Assembly: GCF_016881005.1 (NCBI RefSeq)
Contig: NZ_JACOPV010000002.1
Coordinates: 248,001 to 312,000, forward strand
Direction: 5' to 3'
Length of the DNA stretch: 64,000 bases
Origin: Pseudomonas arcuscaelestis
GTDB lineage: Bacteria; Pseudomonadota; Gammaproteobacteria; Pseudomonadales; Pseudomonadaceae
Shown: positions 1-8,912 of the stretch, piece after piece
Layout of the letters: each line of letters opens with the position of its first letter
Numbering within the stretch: position 1 is the stretch's first letter
Position numbers and translations under genes: made by a program
Notes under the pieces: model-generated
Database searches by the model: none
What the model was told of the DNA's origin: nothing
What the model saw: only the letters and a program-made list of their open reading frames with translations

Positions 1-649
1 GCCCGCCTATCGTTGCCTGGTGCTGGCCTGTGGGATCACCACCTTCAGCGCCTACGCCTATGCCATGTGGAATGCCAGTTTCCTCGTGCGCTCGCATGAT
101 CTGCCCCTGCAATATGCCGGCATCCTTGCTGGCGTGGTGGGCGGCACCTGCGCCGGGCTCGGCGCCTTGTTCAGCGGCTGGCTGACCGATCACCTGGCGG
201 TGAAGAACCCGCATTGGCAAATCGGTATTCCGGTCATCGGCCATGTACTGGGAACAAGTGCACTGGTCACTTACCTGCTCTGGCCGCAGGAGATTCTCCT
301 GTATGTTGGCGCCGTTCCGGTGCCCAGCGCCATGCTCTGGTGCGCACTCGCCAGTTTCTTCTCGGTCTGGTGGGTAGGCCCATCGTTCTCGCTGTTGACC
401 CAACTGATACCCGCCCAGCGCCGCGCGACTGCCGTGGCCCTGCAGACTATCGTCACGACGTTGTGCGGCGTGGGTATTGGTCCATTGGTAACCGGGCTGC
501 TCAGCGACGCCCTGATACCCACGTTCGGTGCAGAGTCGTTGCGCTACGCCTTGCTGCTGGTCACTTGCACCATCTTCATCGCCGTCATCCTGCTCTGGCG
601 CACCTACCGTCACCTCACCGTAGTCACCGAGCAATCTGCCTACGCCTGA
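1..649 (+). CDS. MFS transporter, C-terminal half (5' end outside window)
   Basis: The reading frame is open from base 2 and ends at a stop at 647-649, so only the C-terminal part (about 215 residues) is visible. It contains about six hydrophobic segments and the inter-helix motif region GxxxDHL typical of the second half of major facilitator superfamily permeases, of the Spinster/MHS kind. A GTG at 20 could be mistaken for a start, but the frame continues upstream of it. The gene runs towards the second MFS gene and ends 5 bp from that gene's stop (convergent). Its position beside steroid catabolic genes suggests uptake or efflux of a steroid or pathway intermediate; that is inference, since MFS substrate cannot be read from this fragment. 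Confidence 0.85.
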   Translation, partial: PAYRCLVLACGITTFSAYAYAMWNASFLVRSHDLPLQYAGILAGVVGGTCAGLGALFSGWLTDHLAVKNPHWQIGIPVIGHVLGTSALVTYLLWPQEILLYVGAVPVPSAMLWCALASFFSVWWVGPSFSLLTQLIPAQRRATAVALQTIVTTLCGVGIGPLVTGLLSDALIPTFGAESLRYALLLVTCTIFIAVILLWRTYRHLTVVTEQSAYA

Positions 650-654
650 GCCTG

Positions 655-1848
655 TCAGGCCTGCACCACAACCTGTGCAGGCCCGGCAGCGCCAGCGTCG
701 AGGCGGCGTGCCAGCAAGCAGGTAAACGCCAGTACCGGAATCACTGCGCAGCCACCGGCAATCCACAGCAACGTGCCATAGCCCTCGCCCAGCAGTTGCC
801 CGGCCAGCGCCGGCCCGGCTATCGAACTCAAGGCAAAGGCTCCCGGAATCAGCATGATCGAGCGGCCGCTATGGTCCAGGCGAGCAATGGCGGCCGTCTG
901 ATAGATGCACCCCCACGTGAAGCCCACCTCCCAGACCCAGGCACCCGCGGCGTACATCAAGAAACCATCGGCGTTGCCCAGCAACAACAGACCCGTACCG
1001 AGCACCAGCAACACAATGACGTGCGGCACGCGCACGCCCAGGCGATCGCCAACTGCAGCCAGCGTCAGCGCCGCCGCACCACCGAGCAGCTTGAGCACAG
1101 CGAAGACAATGCCCAATTCGGTCGGTTGCAGCGCCAGACCATGCCCCAGGCGCTCAAGAAACGCCCACAGGCCGATCTGCCCGGCACCAAACAGGAAGAA
1201 AAACGCCAGCGCCGCATAGGCCGCCGGCGGAAATTGAAAACGTGACAATACAGAGCCCGCCTGCTGCGCTTGACCTTTGCCGATGAAATCCTGGCGACGC
1301 GGCAATGCAAAGGCGCTCAGGCTCAACAGCAGAATGATCGAAGCGAGCATCCAGGCCGCACCGGCGTAGTGAAAATAAGCGATCACCAGCGACGGCAAGG
1401 CAAACAGCACCGCAGCCACCACCCCCAGCTCAATGCCCAGGCGTAAACCCAGGGCACGTTCCTTGTTGGCCATTTCGCCCATGATGCGCATGCCCAGGCA
1501 CGTCATTAGCGCGGCGAAGAAGCCAATCAACGCCCACAACGGCAGCTGGGCAATCGCCGGCAGCCGCGACGACAGCCAATACGCCAGCGCTGCCCCGATG
1601 GCGCAGCCCAGGGTCAGCAAACGCCAGTTCAAGCGGTCGATCAGTACCACCGCCACCAGCGTGCCGAGCAGGTAGCCGGCGAAACACACCGAACCCAGTA
1701 GGCCGACCTGCTCGACGCTGAAGCCTAGGCTGTCGACCATTGAGCCAAGCAGGATGGGCAAGGTGTTGAACGGCAAGCCACCAATTGTCGAAGCGAAGCT
1801 GGCGGCGAGCATTATCGCCAATGTTTTTTGCCCACTCGTGGTCATCAT
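655..1848 (-). CDS. MFS transporter (12 TM)
   Basis: A 397-residue protein with about twelve hydrophobic segments and no large soluble domain, the usual size of a major facilitator superfamily permease. The first segment (residues 8-30) starts directly after a short basic-free N terminus, and a basic loop (residues 60-75, DRLNWR) sits between helices 2 and 3 as in the family. It lies 21 bp downstream of the kshA-like gene on the same strand and so is probably the last gene of the hsdA-kshA transcription unit. A role in steroid or steroid-acid transport is inferred from position only. Two adjacent Met codons are possible starts; the first is used here. Confidence 0.85.
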   Translation of the reverse strand: MMTTSGQKTLAIMLAASFASTIGGLPFNTLPILLGSMVDSLGFSVEQVGLLGSVCFAGYLLGTLVAVVLIDRLNWRLLTLGCAIGAALAYWLSSRLPAIAQLPLWALIGFFAALMTCLGMRIMGEMANKERALGLRLGIELGVVAAVLFALPSLVIAYFHYAGAAWMLASIILLLSLSAFALPRRQDFIGKGQAQQAGSVLSRFQFPPAAYAALAFFFLFGAGQIGLWAFLERLGHGLALQPTELGIVFAVLKLLGGAAALTLAAVGDRLGVRVPHVIVLLVLGTGLLLLGNADGFLMYAAGAWVWEVGFTWGCIYQTAAIARLDHSGRSIMLIPGAFALSSIAGPALAGQLLGEGYGTLLWIAGGCAVIPVLAFTCLLARRLDAGAAGPAQVVVQA

Positions 1849-1869
1849 GCATTCCTGCTCGGGTGCTTA

Positions 1870-2907
1870 TCAGCGGTGATCGACCGTGATGATTTCTTTG
1901 CGTTCCGCGATTGCCGCCGGCACGTTGGCTTCGTCCATGAAGAACTGCTCGTACCACTCGCGCAGCTGGTAGACCGGGCCATCACCTTCGGCCAGTACGG
2001 GCTTGTTGACGCGGATCTTGTGCGCCCAGATGTCCACGTCCTGGTAGAACGAGTCGCGGGTGCGCATCACATAATCCTGAGCCAGGGCCCGGTTCTGCTC
2101 CTCGCTCCAGCCCTCGATCTTCTTCACCATGCAGCCAAAGCGCAGTTCAAAGCTGTTGCCACTGATCGGTACGTGGCAGTTGAGCAGGATCGAGTGAATC
2201 TCCATGCCCTCGAACATCGCACGCATGCGGGTGAAATGTGTTGCTGGCCCGTAGTAGGCAGATTCTGCTACCAAATCGCCGCCCAGCTGTTCTGAGTCAC
2301 CATGGAAAATCTGCTGGGCAATGTGGCCTTCGAAGACGTTGGCGAAGTACTTGGTTGGGGTGAAGTGCACCGGCCCAAAATGCTGGGCGTCCGCCAGGTT
2401 GTCGACCAGTTCGCGGGGGTTGGTCTCGATGACCAGCTTGTCCATGTGCCAGTCCTGCAGCCAGTCGTCGCTGTCCTGCTCCGGCAGATGCGGAATCACC
2501 ACGGTCTGTGCCGGGGCGTTGCCCTCGGGGTTGTTCCAGACGAACAGCAGCTTGTTCTCTTCACAGGTCAGCCAACTGCGGGTCTTGGCTTTTGGCGGAA
2601 TGCGCTTGCAGTAAGGGATTTCGACACATTTGCCACTGGCATCGTACTGCCAATGATGAAAGGGGCAGACCACACGGTCGTTGACCAGGGTACCGCGGGA
2701 AAGGTCGGCGCCCATGTGCGGGCAATGCGCATCGATCACGCTGATCTGGCCGCTGGAAGTGGCAAAGGCCAGCAAACGCGTGCCGAAGATGTTCAATGTG
2801 TGCAGTTGGCCATCACGAAAGTCTGCCGCCTCCCCCACACAGTGCCAGCCTCGACCAAAGCGAGGGGCCAGTGCAGTTTCGACGTTGATTGCTGCGAGCT
2901 TGGTCAT
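1870..2907 (-). CDS. kshA: KshA-like 3-ketosteroid 9-alpha-hydroxylase, Rieske oxygenase component
   Basis: This 345-residue Rieske non-haem iron oxygenase resembles KshA, which 9-alpha-hydroxylates androstenedione-type 3-ketosteroids and triggers opening of ring B. The [2Fe-2S] motif is complete: Cys62-x-His64 and Cys81-x2-His84. The catalytic iron ligands fall in the stretch 169-181 (DNLADAQHFGPVH, with His176 and His181), and the IPYxxRxPPxAxTRSW segment near 97-112 is shared with actinobacterial KshA. GAGGAA lies about 8 nt before the ATG, supporting this start. It follows the hsdA-like gene, with a 120-bp gap, on the same strand. A ferredoxin reductase partner (KshB) is needed for activity and is not in the window. 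The substrate (androstenedione versus a CoA thioester) cannot be decided from sequence. Confidence 0.85.
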   Translation of the reverse strand: MTKLAAINVETALAPRFGRGWHCVGEAADFRDGQLHTLNIFGTRLLAFATSSGQISVIDAHCPHMGADLSRGTLVNDRVVCPFHHWQYDASGKCVEIPYCKRIPPKAKTRSWLTCEENKLLFVWNNPEGNAPAQTVVIPHLPEQDSDDWLQDWHMDKLVIETNPRELVDNLADAQHFGPVHFTPTKYFANVFEGHIAQQIFHGDSEQLGGDLVAESAYYGPATHFTRMRAMFEGMEIHSILLNCHVPISGNSFELRFGCMVKKIEGWSEEQNRALAQDYVMRTRDSFYQDVDIWAHKIRVNKPVLAEGDGPVYQLREWYEQFFMDEANVPAAIAERKEIITVDHR

Positions 2908-3027
2908 TGTTATTGTTCCTCGTGTGAAAATCCCCGGTTACATGCCAGGTCAATTCTCACCGAGCAGGCGCAAATGCTCATCCCTCGCATGGACTAGTTG
3001 AGCACCGCGCGCTGATTGCTTTGCCGC

Positions 3028-3792
3028 TTAGAACCGTGTCGGACGCACCATGGCATCCATGCCGCCATCGACAAACATCACGCTGCCATGAACAAAGCTG
3101 GCCTGTTCTGACTGCAGGAACGCCACCGCCTGGGCAATTTCCTGCGGGTGGCCAGCGCGCCCCAGCGGGGCCACGAACTCTCGAACGGCCTTGGCGAAAC
3201 GTGGGTCATTCAGCGATGCCTGATGCAACGGTGTCTCGACCGCGCCGGGCGCCACCACGTTGAGGCGAATGCCCTGCCTGGCCCAGGCAACCGCCTTGCC
3301 GCGAGCATTGCAGGTCACCGCATACTTGGAGCTGGCATACGCCACATGCGACAGCCCCAGGCTATTGGCGTGTTCCAGCGCCAGCGCCTCGTTGCCGGCC
3401 AGCATGGCCTCGACCATCGCTTGCTGGTCTGGTTTGGTGTGGGTGGCAGCAATCGAGCCGATCACCGTGGCGGCAGGTTGTTTACCTTTGGCCAAGGCGT
3501 CGGCCAGGCCGTCGAGCAGCTCGGTCACACCAAAGTAGTTGACCGAAATAATGGTGTCGGACACCGCGCTGGAGCCCACCCCGGCGCAGCACACCAGACC
3601 ATCGAGCACACCTGCACTTTGCTCGAGCACCGCGCTGATGGCCGCCTGACGCCCGGTTGCGCTGGACAGGTCGGCAATCACCTCGGCGTCTGCCCGGTCG
3701 ATGCCAATGACTCGATGTCCTGCGGCGCGTAGCGCCTGGCAGACTGCTGCGCCGATACCCGACGCAGAACCGCTGACCGCTGTAATGGGCAT
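3028..3792 (-). CDS. hsdA: 3-alpha-hydroxysteroid dehydrogenase/carbonyl reductase (SDR)
   Basis: A 254-residue short-chain dehydrogenase that closely resembles HsdA of Comamonas testosteroni, including the diagnostic segments RxDAEVIADLS (33-43), SVNYFG (83-88), APGAxETPLxQA and the extreme C terminus MxRPTxF. It would interconvert 3-alpha-hydroxy and 3-oxo steroids with NAD(H), the first step for bile salts and androsterone. The nucleotide loop is SGSASGIG (7-14); the catalytic residues are Ser113, Tyr152 and Lys156. The frame is open 24 codons further upstream, but the ATG at 3792 aligns with the family N terminus and has GAGGA about 8 nt before it. A terminator precedes it, so it should have its own promoter between 3793 and 3872. 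Confidence 0.88.
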   Translation of the reverse strand: MPITAVSGSASGIGAAVCQALRAAGHRVIGIDRADAEVIADLSSATGRQAAISAVLEQSAGVLDGLVCCAGVGSSAVSDTIISVNYFGVTELLDGLADALAKGKQPAATVIGSIAATHTKPDQQAMVEAMLAGNEALALEHANSLGLSHVAYASSKYAVTCNARGKAVAWARQGIRLNVVAPGAVETPLHQASLNDPRFAKAVREFVAPLGRAGHPQEIAQAVAFLQSEQASFVHGSVMFVDGGMDAMVRPTRF

Positions 3793-3872
3793 AACCTTGA
3801 TCCTCATGATGTAACGGAGGTGATCAGTATTGGTGGCGGACACGCTCGCTAACATCGTCCGCACGGACTAAA

Positions 3873-3904
3873 ACGCCCCGACCGTGAAAGCAAGACCGGG
3901 GCGT
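3873..3904 (-). terminator. Rho-independent terminator after the LuxR-type gene
   Basis: Perfect 8-bp arms ACGCCCCG and CGGGGCGT separated by 16 nt lie 20 bp after the regulator's stop codon. On the minus strand the hairpin is followed by a short T run (CGTTTTAG). It separates transcription of the regulator from hsdA. Confidence 0.7.
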
Positions 3905-3923
3905 CAGTGAACAACGGCCACCG

Positions 3924-5174
3924 TCACGCGCTGCTACGCACCGGGTGAGCCAGCTTCAGTGCCGGTTTGCTGAGCTTATCGGCGCCCAGTACGGTCAACT
4001 TGGGCTTTCCCAGGGCAACCACGCTGTTGAGGATGATGCGCACCAACTCGGTCTGACGGCGCACCCCGGTCTTGGAAAAAATCGAGCGCAAGTGTGCCCT
4101 GGCCGTGTTGCGGCGCACATTCAATACTTCAGCGGCTTCTTCGAGCGAAAGGCCATTGACCAGCTCCATGGCCAATGCGGTTTCGGCCCGGGTCAAGTTG
4201 AACAGTTGCTTGGTCAGGGTTTCGCTGGCCATGGAGCGACCGACGGCGTCGCGGATGTACACCACTACCACCGGCTTGCTCTTGCCCTCGGCCCAGTCCT
4301 GGGTCGGTATCGCCTCGACGACCACACCGAGGTTGATGTTTCCCGATGGCCTGGACACCGACATCGCTTCAGACGCTGCGCCGACCTGCGGACTGTCTGC
4401 GTCGCGGGCGAAGGCATTGCGCACCAGGCGCTGCAACTCGCGGTTATCGCTGGGGTAGGTGGCTTCAAGGTGCCCGCCCACCAGCTTCAAGCCATCAGCC
4501 AGTTCCAGCAACTCGCTGGCCATCGGGTTCATGCGCAGCACGCTGCCATTCTGGTCGAGGACGATGGTGGCTACCGATAAACGACTGATGGCCTGGGAGT
4601 ACAACTCACTGATCGACTCGCTGCGGTCGAGCAGGTTGTGCACATGCATCGCACGGCGCAAATGCGGCAGGAACATCCCGCACAGCTGGCGTTCGGAGTC
4701 AGTGAAGCGAGGGGCGGATCTGGGGCGGGTAATACGAAAACGCAGCTTGCCACCGTCGGGCGTAGAAATATCGGCGCCCATGATGTGGAAAGTGTCGTGG
4801 ACAATGCCGTAGGTCTTGAAGTACACCGAATTGGTCCACTGCGCCTCGGTCATCAGGTCGTCTACGGTAAACACCTGGTCCATTGGCGGGTTATTGAACG
4901 GCGTGACCGCTTGTGGGTAGGCCCAGTAACTGACCTCGCCCTCGCCTTCGATATCGCCAACGACAATCATCAGGCCCAGGTCAGGTTGCTCGGGCACGCG
5001 CAGAATCAAGGTGACATAGTTTGCCTGGTACAAGCTGCGGACATGGCGCAAGGTCTTGGCCATCAGCTTTTGATCCAGCGAGCCATCGTAAAACTCGCCG
5101 ATGAGCCTGTCGTACTCCGCCAGCTCCAAGCCCATGTCTGCAAGGGCTTGAACACTCAAGCTGGAACTCTCCAT
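3924..5174 (-). CDS. LuxR-type transcriptional regulator
   Basis: A 416-residue regulator with a C-terminal LuxR/GerE helix-turn-helix at about 327-381 (LTxAE start, GLSLEEAAEVLNVRRNTARAHL core) and a long N-terminal sensory region; residues 195-240 look PAS-like (a DQNGSVLRMNPMASELLELADG stretch). There is no receiver domain, so it is likely a ligand sensor rather than a two-component regulator. LuxR-type TeiR controls steroid genes in Comamonas, and the position inside this steroid island makes this the best candidate for the local regulator; that assignment is inference. GAGGAG lies 9 nt before the ATG. A tandem direct repeat at 5278-5302 lies in its upstream region and could be an autoregulatory site. 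Confidence 0.85.
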   Translation of the reverse strand: MESSSLSVQALADMGLELAEYDRLIGEFYDGSLDQKLMAKTLRHVRSLYQANYVTLILRVPEQPDLGLMIVVGDIEGEGEVSYWAYPQAVTPFNNPPMDQVFTVDDLMTEAQWTNSVYFKTYGIVHDTFHIMGADISTPDGGKLRFRITRPRSAPRFTDSERQLCGMFLPHLRRAMHVHNLLDRSESISELYSQAISRLSVATIVLDQNGSVLRMNPMASELLELADGLKLVGGHLEATYPSDNRELQRLVRNAFARDADSPQVGAASEAMSVSRPSGNINLGVVVEAIPTQDWAEGKSKPVVVVYIRDAVGRSMASETLTKQLFNLTRAETALAMELVNGLSLEEAAEVLNVRRNTARAHLRSIFSKTGVRRQTELVRIILNSVVALGKPKLTVLGADKLSKPALKLAHPVRSSA

Positions 5175-5277
5175 CGCCAGTCTCCTCGCGGGACACAGCC
5201 CAGGCCATGCCCGTTTTTATTGTTATGTTTCGAACACTTGCGGGTGCACTGTGCAGCCTGTCAGGGCCGCCCGGCGT

Positions 5278-5302
5278 ACATTGACCATAAACATTGACGA
5301 TA
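5278..5302. promoter_or_regulatory. Tandem direct repeat upstream of LuxR-type gene
   Basis: Two copies of ACATTGAC(C/G)ATA start 13 nt apart, at 5278 and 5291, in the 197-bp space between the regulator start and the thiolase stop. Same-face tandem repeats about one helical turn apart are typical of activator sites, but no consensus is known for this regulator, so function is inferred. Confidence 0.35.
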
Positions 5303-5371
5303 GCAATACCCTTGATCGGCTCCCGGGGCATCGTCCATATGGCCTACCCCGGTGCCGTCCAGCGCCTTCGA

Positions 5372-6580
5372 TCAGTCCAGTTCAAACAGCCCCGCTGCAC
5401 CCATGCCACCACCAATGCACATGGTCACCACCACGTAACGCACGCCGCGTCGACGTCCTTCAAGCAGGCTGTGCCCGACCATGCGCGCACCCGACATGCC
5501 GAACGGGTGACCGATGGAAATCGCCCCGCCATTGACGTTCAGCCGATCAGGCGCAATGCCCAGAACATCGCGGCAATGCAGCACCTGGCAGGCGAACGCT
5601 TCGTTGATTTCCCACAGGCCGATATCGGCCACGCTCAAACCAAAGCGCTTGAGCAGTTTCGGCACCGCCACCACCGGGCCGATGCCCATCTCTTCGGGGG
5701 CGCAGCCCGCCACGGCGATCCCGCGATAAGTACCCAGTGGGCGCAGCCCGCGTTCAGCCGCCTGGGCGCGACTCATCAGCAAGCTTGCCGAAGCACCATC
5801 GGAGAACTGCGAGGCGTTGCCAGCGGTGATGAACTCGCCCTGCTCTACCCAGGTGCCGTTCTTCCACACAGGCTTGAGCGCGGCCAAGTCTTCGCGCTGG
5901 GTCGAAGGCCGGTTGCACTCGTCGCGATCGGCCAGTACCTGTTCGTGACCCGCTGGCTGACCTTCCTTGTCGAACAGCTGCTTGCGCGCCTGCAACGGCA
6001 CGATTTCCTCATCGAACAGACCGTCGCGCTGGGCGGCGGCCGTGCGCTGCTGACTTTGCAGTGCGTAGTCATCCTGTGCCGCGCGGCTGATGCCGTAGCG
6101 ACGTGAGACGATCTCGGCGGTTTCGATCATCGGGATGTATGCGCTGGGCATACAGGCAAGCACCGCCTCTGACTGGTTGCGGTAGGTATTTTTGTACTTG
6201 TTCTGGGTAAGTGACAACGACTCCACGCCACCGGCGATGGCAATGTTCATTTCACCGGCCAGAATATTTTTTGCCGCCATGCCGATGCTGATCAGCCCTG
6301 ATGCACACATGCGGTCCAGGGCCATGCCCGCGACGCTTGCAGGCAAACCGCCGGTGTAGGCGCACAGCCTGCCGATGTTATAGCCCTGGGTGCCCTGCTG
6401 AACCGCCGCGCCCATGATCACATCGTCGACCGCGCCAGGCTCTACACCTGAGCGTTCAAGCACCGCCCGTACCACGTGACCGCCAAGCACCGGGGCTTCG
6501 GTGTCGTTGAACGAGCCGCGAAAGGATTTGGTCAGCGCAGTACGCGCGGTAGCAACAATTACAACGTCATTCTTGTCCAT
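5372..6580 (-). CDS. Acetyl-CoA acyltransferase (thiolase)
   Basis: A 402-residue thiolase with the acylation cysteine in DRMCASGL (Cys92), the [10 protein letters not shown] histidine motif, and the second catalytic cysteine in CIGGGMG near the C terminus. It would cleave a 3-oxoacyl-CoA with CoA during steroid side-chain or late ring beta-oxidation. I start it at the ATG at 6580; a GTG at 6592 overlapping the MaoC stop is the alternative. It is the third gene of an ipdF-maoC-thiolase unit and is clearly different from the FadA6-like thiolase at 8913-10064 (which keeps the DRQCGSSQQ signature). The exact acyl chain cannot be read from sequence; FadA5-type side-chain cleavage is a possibility. 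Confidence 0.88.
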   Translation of the reverse strand: MDKNDVVIVATARTALTKSFRGSFNDTEAPVLGGHVVRAVLERSGVEPGAVDDVIMGAAVQQGTQGYNIGRLCAYTGGLPASVAGMALDRMCASGLISIGMAAKNILAGEMNIAIAGGVESLSLTQNKYKNTYRNQSEAVLACMPSAYIPMIETAEIVSRRYGISRAAQDDYALQSQQRTAAAQRDGLFDEEIVPLQARKQLFDKEGQPAGHEQVLADRDECNRPSTQREDLAALKPVWKNGTWVEQGEFITAGNASQFSDGASASLLMSRAQAAERGLRPLGTYRGIAVAGCAPEEMGIGPVVAVPKLLKRFGLSVADIGLWEINEAFACQVLHCRDVLGIAPDRLNVNGGAISIGHPFGMSGARMVGHSLLEGRRRGVRYVVVTMCIGGGMGAAGLFELD

Positions 6581-6588
6581 GCACAGGC

Positions 6589-7059
6589 TCACTCACTGAT
6601 CGGGTTAAAGGTGTAGCGACTGATGGTGTCGACCACGCAGCCGGGGCGCTCGGCGCCTTCGATTTCAACGCTCATGCGCACTACCAGTTGTACGGCGTTG
6701 CCGATCATCTCGGCACTGATGACCTGGCCGCGGCCGCGTACCCGCGAGCCGACCTTCACCGCAGCCGGAAAGCGCACCCGGTCGGTGCCGTAGTTCACGC
6801 CCATGGCCAAGTTGTCGATGCCTATCAGTTGCGGCATGAACAGGTTGGCCAGGGCCAGGGTCAGGTAGCCATGGGCGATGCAAGCCCCGAACGGGCCATT
6901 GGCAGCGCGCTCGGGGTCGACATGTATCCATTGCTGATCACCGGTCGCCTCGGCGAACAGGTTGATCCGCTCCTGAGTCAGTTGCAGCCAGTCGGTGACG
7001 CCAAGGTCCAGGCCCTCGGCCTTGAGCATTTGTTCGGCACTGCTGAATCGGATACTCAT
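6589..7059 (-). CDS. MaoC-like enoyl-CoA hydratase (single hot-dog domain)
   Basis: A 156-residue protein of the MaoC/R-hydratase fold. The hydratase signature is present: [18 protein letters not shown] (Asp and His of the catalytic dyad, about 35-52) and the downstream HGYLTLAL (63-70). Such enzymes hydrate 2-enoyl-CoA esters to 3-hydroxyacyl-CoA. It lies 10 nt after ipdF and 8 nt before the thiolase start, so hydration, oxidation and thiolysis are encoded together, fitting beta-oxidation of a steroid-derived acyl-CoA. GGAAC about 5 nt before the ATG supports the start. It resembles stand-alone actinobacterial MaoC proteins more than the two-domain Chs hydratases. Confidence 0.85.
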   Translation of the reverse strand: MSIRFSSAEQMLKAEGLDLGVTDWLQLTQERINLFAEATGDQQWIHVDPERAANGPFGACIAHGYLTLALANLFMPQLIGIDNLAMGVNYGTDRVRFPAAVKVGSRVRGRGQVISAEMIGNAVQLVVRMSVEIEGAERPGCVVDTISRYTFNPISE

Positions 7060-7069
7060 GAGTTGTTCC

Positions 7070-7855
7070 TCAAGCCTGTTGTGAGCTGACCGAGAGCACT
7101 TCGCCGACCATGTAGGAGGCGTAGTCGCTGGCCAGGAAAATCATGACGTTGGCCACTTCCCAAACCTCGGCGGCACGGCCGAAGGCTTCGCGGTCGGCGA
7201 GCTTTGCCAGCAGTTCTTCGCTGGAGGCTTTCTTGAGAAAGTCGTGCAAGGCAATCGACGGCGACACGGCATTGATGCGCACCCCGCTCTCGGCGGCTTC
7301 CACTGCGCTGCATCGGGTCAGGGCCATGACGCCGGCCTTGGCCGCGGCATAGTGCGCCTGCTCTTTCTGCGCACGCCAGCCAAGGACCGAGGCGTTGTTG
7401 ACGATGGCGCCGGCACCGCGGCGCTCCATGTGCGGGAGCATCGCGCGGGTCATGCGAAAAGTGCCGGTGAGGGTCACGTCAATAACGCGCTGCCATTCTT
7501 CATCGGTCATCTCGGTGACGCGCCTGGAACCCCCCAGGCCTGCGTTGTTGATCAGCACATCAACGCCGCCAAGGGTCTGCTCGGCGCTGCTGACCAAGGC
7601 TTGTACTTCGTCCTCGAGGGTGACATTGCACAACTGCCCATACACAGCCTGCAAGCCGGTTTCGGCCTTGAGCTGCTCGACTGCCTGCTCCAGGCGACGC
7701 GGATGAACATCGGAGATCATCAGGGCACGGCAGCCTTCTTCGGCACAGCGCTTGGCAGCGGCAAAACCGATGCCGGCGCCTGCGGCCGCAGTGATCAGTA
7801 CCGACTTGCCAGCCAGCAGTTGGTGGCCGGGTACATAAGGTGGGACTTGTTTCAC
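7070..7855 (-). CDS. ipdF: IpdF-like 5-hydroxy-HIC-CoA dehydrogenase (SDR)
   Basis: A 261-residue short-chain dehydrogenase closely resembling IpdF (Rv3559c) of Mycobacterium tuberculosis: shared stretches include NNASVLGWRAQ, HYAAAKAGVMALTRCS and RINAVSPSIA. IpdF acts with IpdC and EchA20 on 5-OH-HIC-CoA in the removal of steroid rings C and D. The cofactor loop is AAAGAGIG (23-30); catalytic Ser156, Tyr169 and Lys173 are all present. The start is a GTG with GAGG 8 nt upstream. A terminator and 145 bp separate it from the preceding SDR, so it probably begins a second transcript (ipdF-maoC-thiolase). Confidence 0.9.
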   Translation of the reverse strand: MKQVPPYVPGHQLLAGKSVLITAAAGAGIGFAAAKRCAEEGCRALMISDVHPRRLEQAVEQLKAETGLQAVYGQLCNVTLEDEVQALVSSAEQTLGGVDVLINNAGLGGSRRVTEMTDEEWQRVIDVTLTGTFRMTRAMLPHMERRGAGAIVNNASVLGWRAQKEQAHYAAAKAGVMALTRCSAVEAAESGVRINAVSPSIALHDFLKKASSEELLAKLADREAFGRAAEVWEVANVMIFLASDYASYMVGEVLSVSSQQA

Positions 7856-7960
7856 GATGAATACCTCAGACGGGATACAGGTTGTCCATAGGTATAAAGG
7901 CCGAGGGATTCGGGCACATCGTCAAAACGGACGTGATAGGCGAAGGAAGGCAAAGCAGAA

Positions 7961-7985
7961 CAGGCGCCGACGCGGCCGACGCCTG
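7961..7985 (-). terminator. Terminator-like hairpin after SDR gene
   Basis: CAGGCG and CGCCTG arms flank a G+C-rich 13-nt loop, with further internal pairing, 16 bp after the SDR stop. On the minus strand it is followed by a T-rich stretch (TTCTGCTTT). It lies at the only sizeable break in the hsaC-to-thiolase gene run. Confidence 0.5.
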
Positions 7986-8000
7986 ACATTCACGCCGCAG

Positions 8001-8879
8001 CTAGCTACCCCAGACCTTCTGCGCCTTGGGCGCTTCGCTGAGGATCGCATCGACGGCTGCGCCTACTTCTGCAACTTGCCAGCGAGCGCCCTTGTCACGG
8101 GTGACCCCGGTGCGCCAACCGTCGCCCAGGGAAATGCGCCCGCCCTGGCTTTCGAACAACTGGCCACTGACATGCGCCGAGGCCTCGCTGCCCAGCCACA
8201 CCACCAGCGGCGCGACGTTTTCCGCCGCCCAGGCGTCGAAGCTGTCGTCATCGGGCTTTTTAACCATATCGGGCATGGCGCTTTCGGTCATCGCCGTGCG
8301 CGCTGCCGGTGCCAGGGCGTTGGCAGTCACGCCGTAGCGGGCAAGTTCAGCTGCCTGCACCAGGGTCAGAGAGGCAATGCCACCTTTAGCCGCGCTGTAG
8401 TTGGACTGGCCGATGGAGCCCTGCAAACCGGCCCCGGAACTGGTATTGATAATACGCGCGGCCACCGGCTTACCCGCCTTGGCCTGGTCACGCCAGCGCC
8501 GACCGAGGATATTAGCCAGGCAAAAATGCCCCTTGAGGTGCACACGCATGACCATGTCCCAGTCCTCTTCCGAGAGGCTGATGAACATGCGATCACGCAA
8601 GACCCCGGCATTGTTGACCAGTACGTGGACCTCACCAAAGGCCTCGAGTGCGGCATCGACGATGCCCTGGGCGCTGGCCAGGGTGGTAATGTCACCATCG
8701 CTGGCAATTGCCCGGCCACCGCTGGAGCAAATCTCATCGACCACCGCTTCGGCGGCTTCGCGGCGAATATCATTGACCACCACATTGGCGCCCTCGGCAG
8801 CGAATGCCAACGCATAAGCGCGGCCCAGTCCGCCACCGGCACCGGTGATGATCACGGTACGATCTGTACAGATTCCCAT
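8001..8879 (-). CDS. SDR, 17-beta-HSD4-type hydroxyacyl-CoA/hydroxysteroid dehydrogenase
   Basis: A 292-residue short-chain dehydrogenase of the kind found as the dehydrogenase part of peroxisomal multifunctional enzyme 2 (17-beta-HSD type 4). TGAGGGLG (12-19) binds the cofactor, NNAGVLRDR (89-97) is typical of that subgroup, and Ser148, Tyr161 and Lys165 form the catalytic set. Compared with a normal 250-residue SDR it has an extra C-terminal 40 residues. KstR2-type steroid regulons also carry such an SDR (Rv3548c). It sits between fadA6 and ipdF and probably oxidises a 3-hydroxyacyl-CoA made during C/D-ring breakdown; the precise substrate is inferred. AGGAAC lies 8 nt before the ATG. Confidence 0.83.
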   Translation of the reverse strand: MGICTDRTVIITGAGGGLGRAYALAFAAEGANVVVNDIRREAAEAVVDEICSSGGRAIASDGDITTLASAQGIVDAALEAFGEVHVLVNNAGVLRDRMFISLSEEDWDMVMRVHLKGHFCLANILGRRWRDQAKAGKPVAARIINTSSGAGLQGSIGQSNYSAAKGGIASLTLVQAAELARYGVTANALAPAARTAMTESAMPDMVKKPDDDSFDAWAAENVAPLVVWLGSEASAHVSGQLFESQGGRISLGDGWRTGVTRDKGARWQVAEVGAAVDAILSEAPKAQKVWGS

Positions 8880-8912
8880 AGGGTTTGTTCCTGTGCTTGT
8901 GGATGGGCGGCG

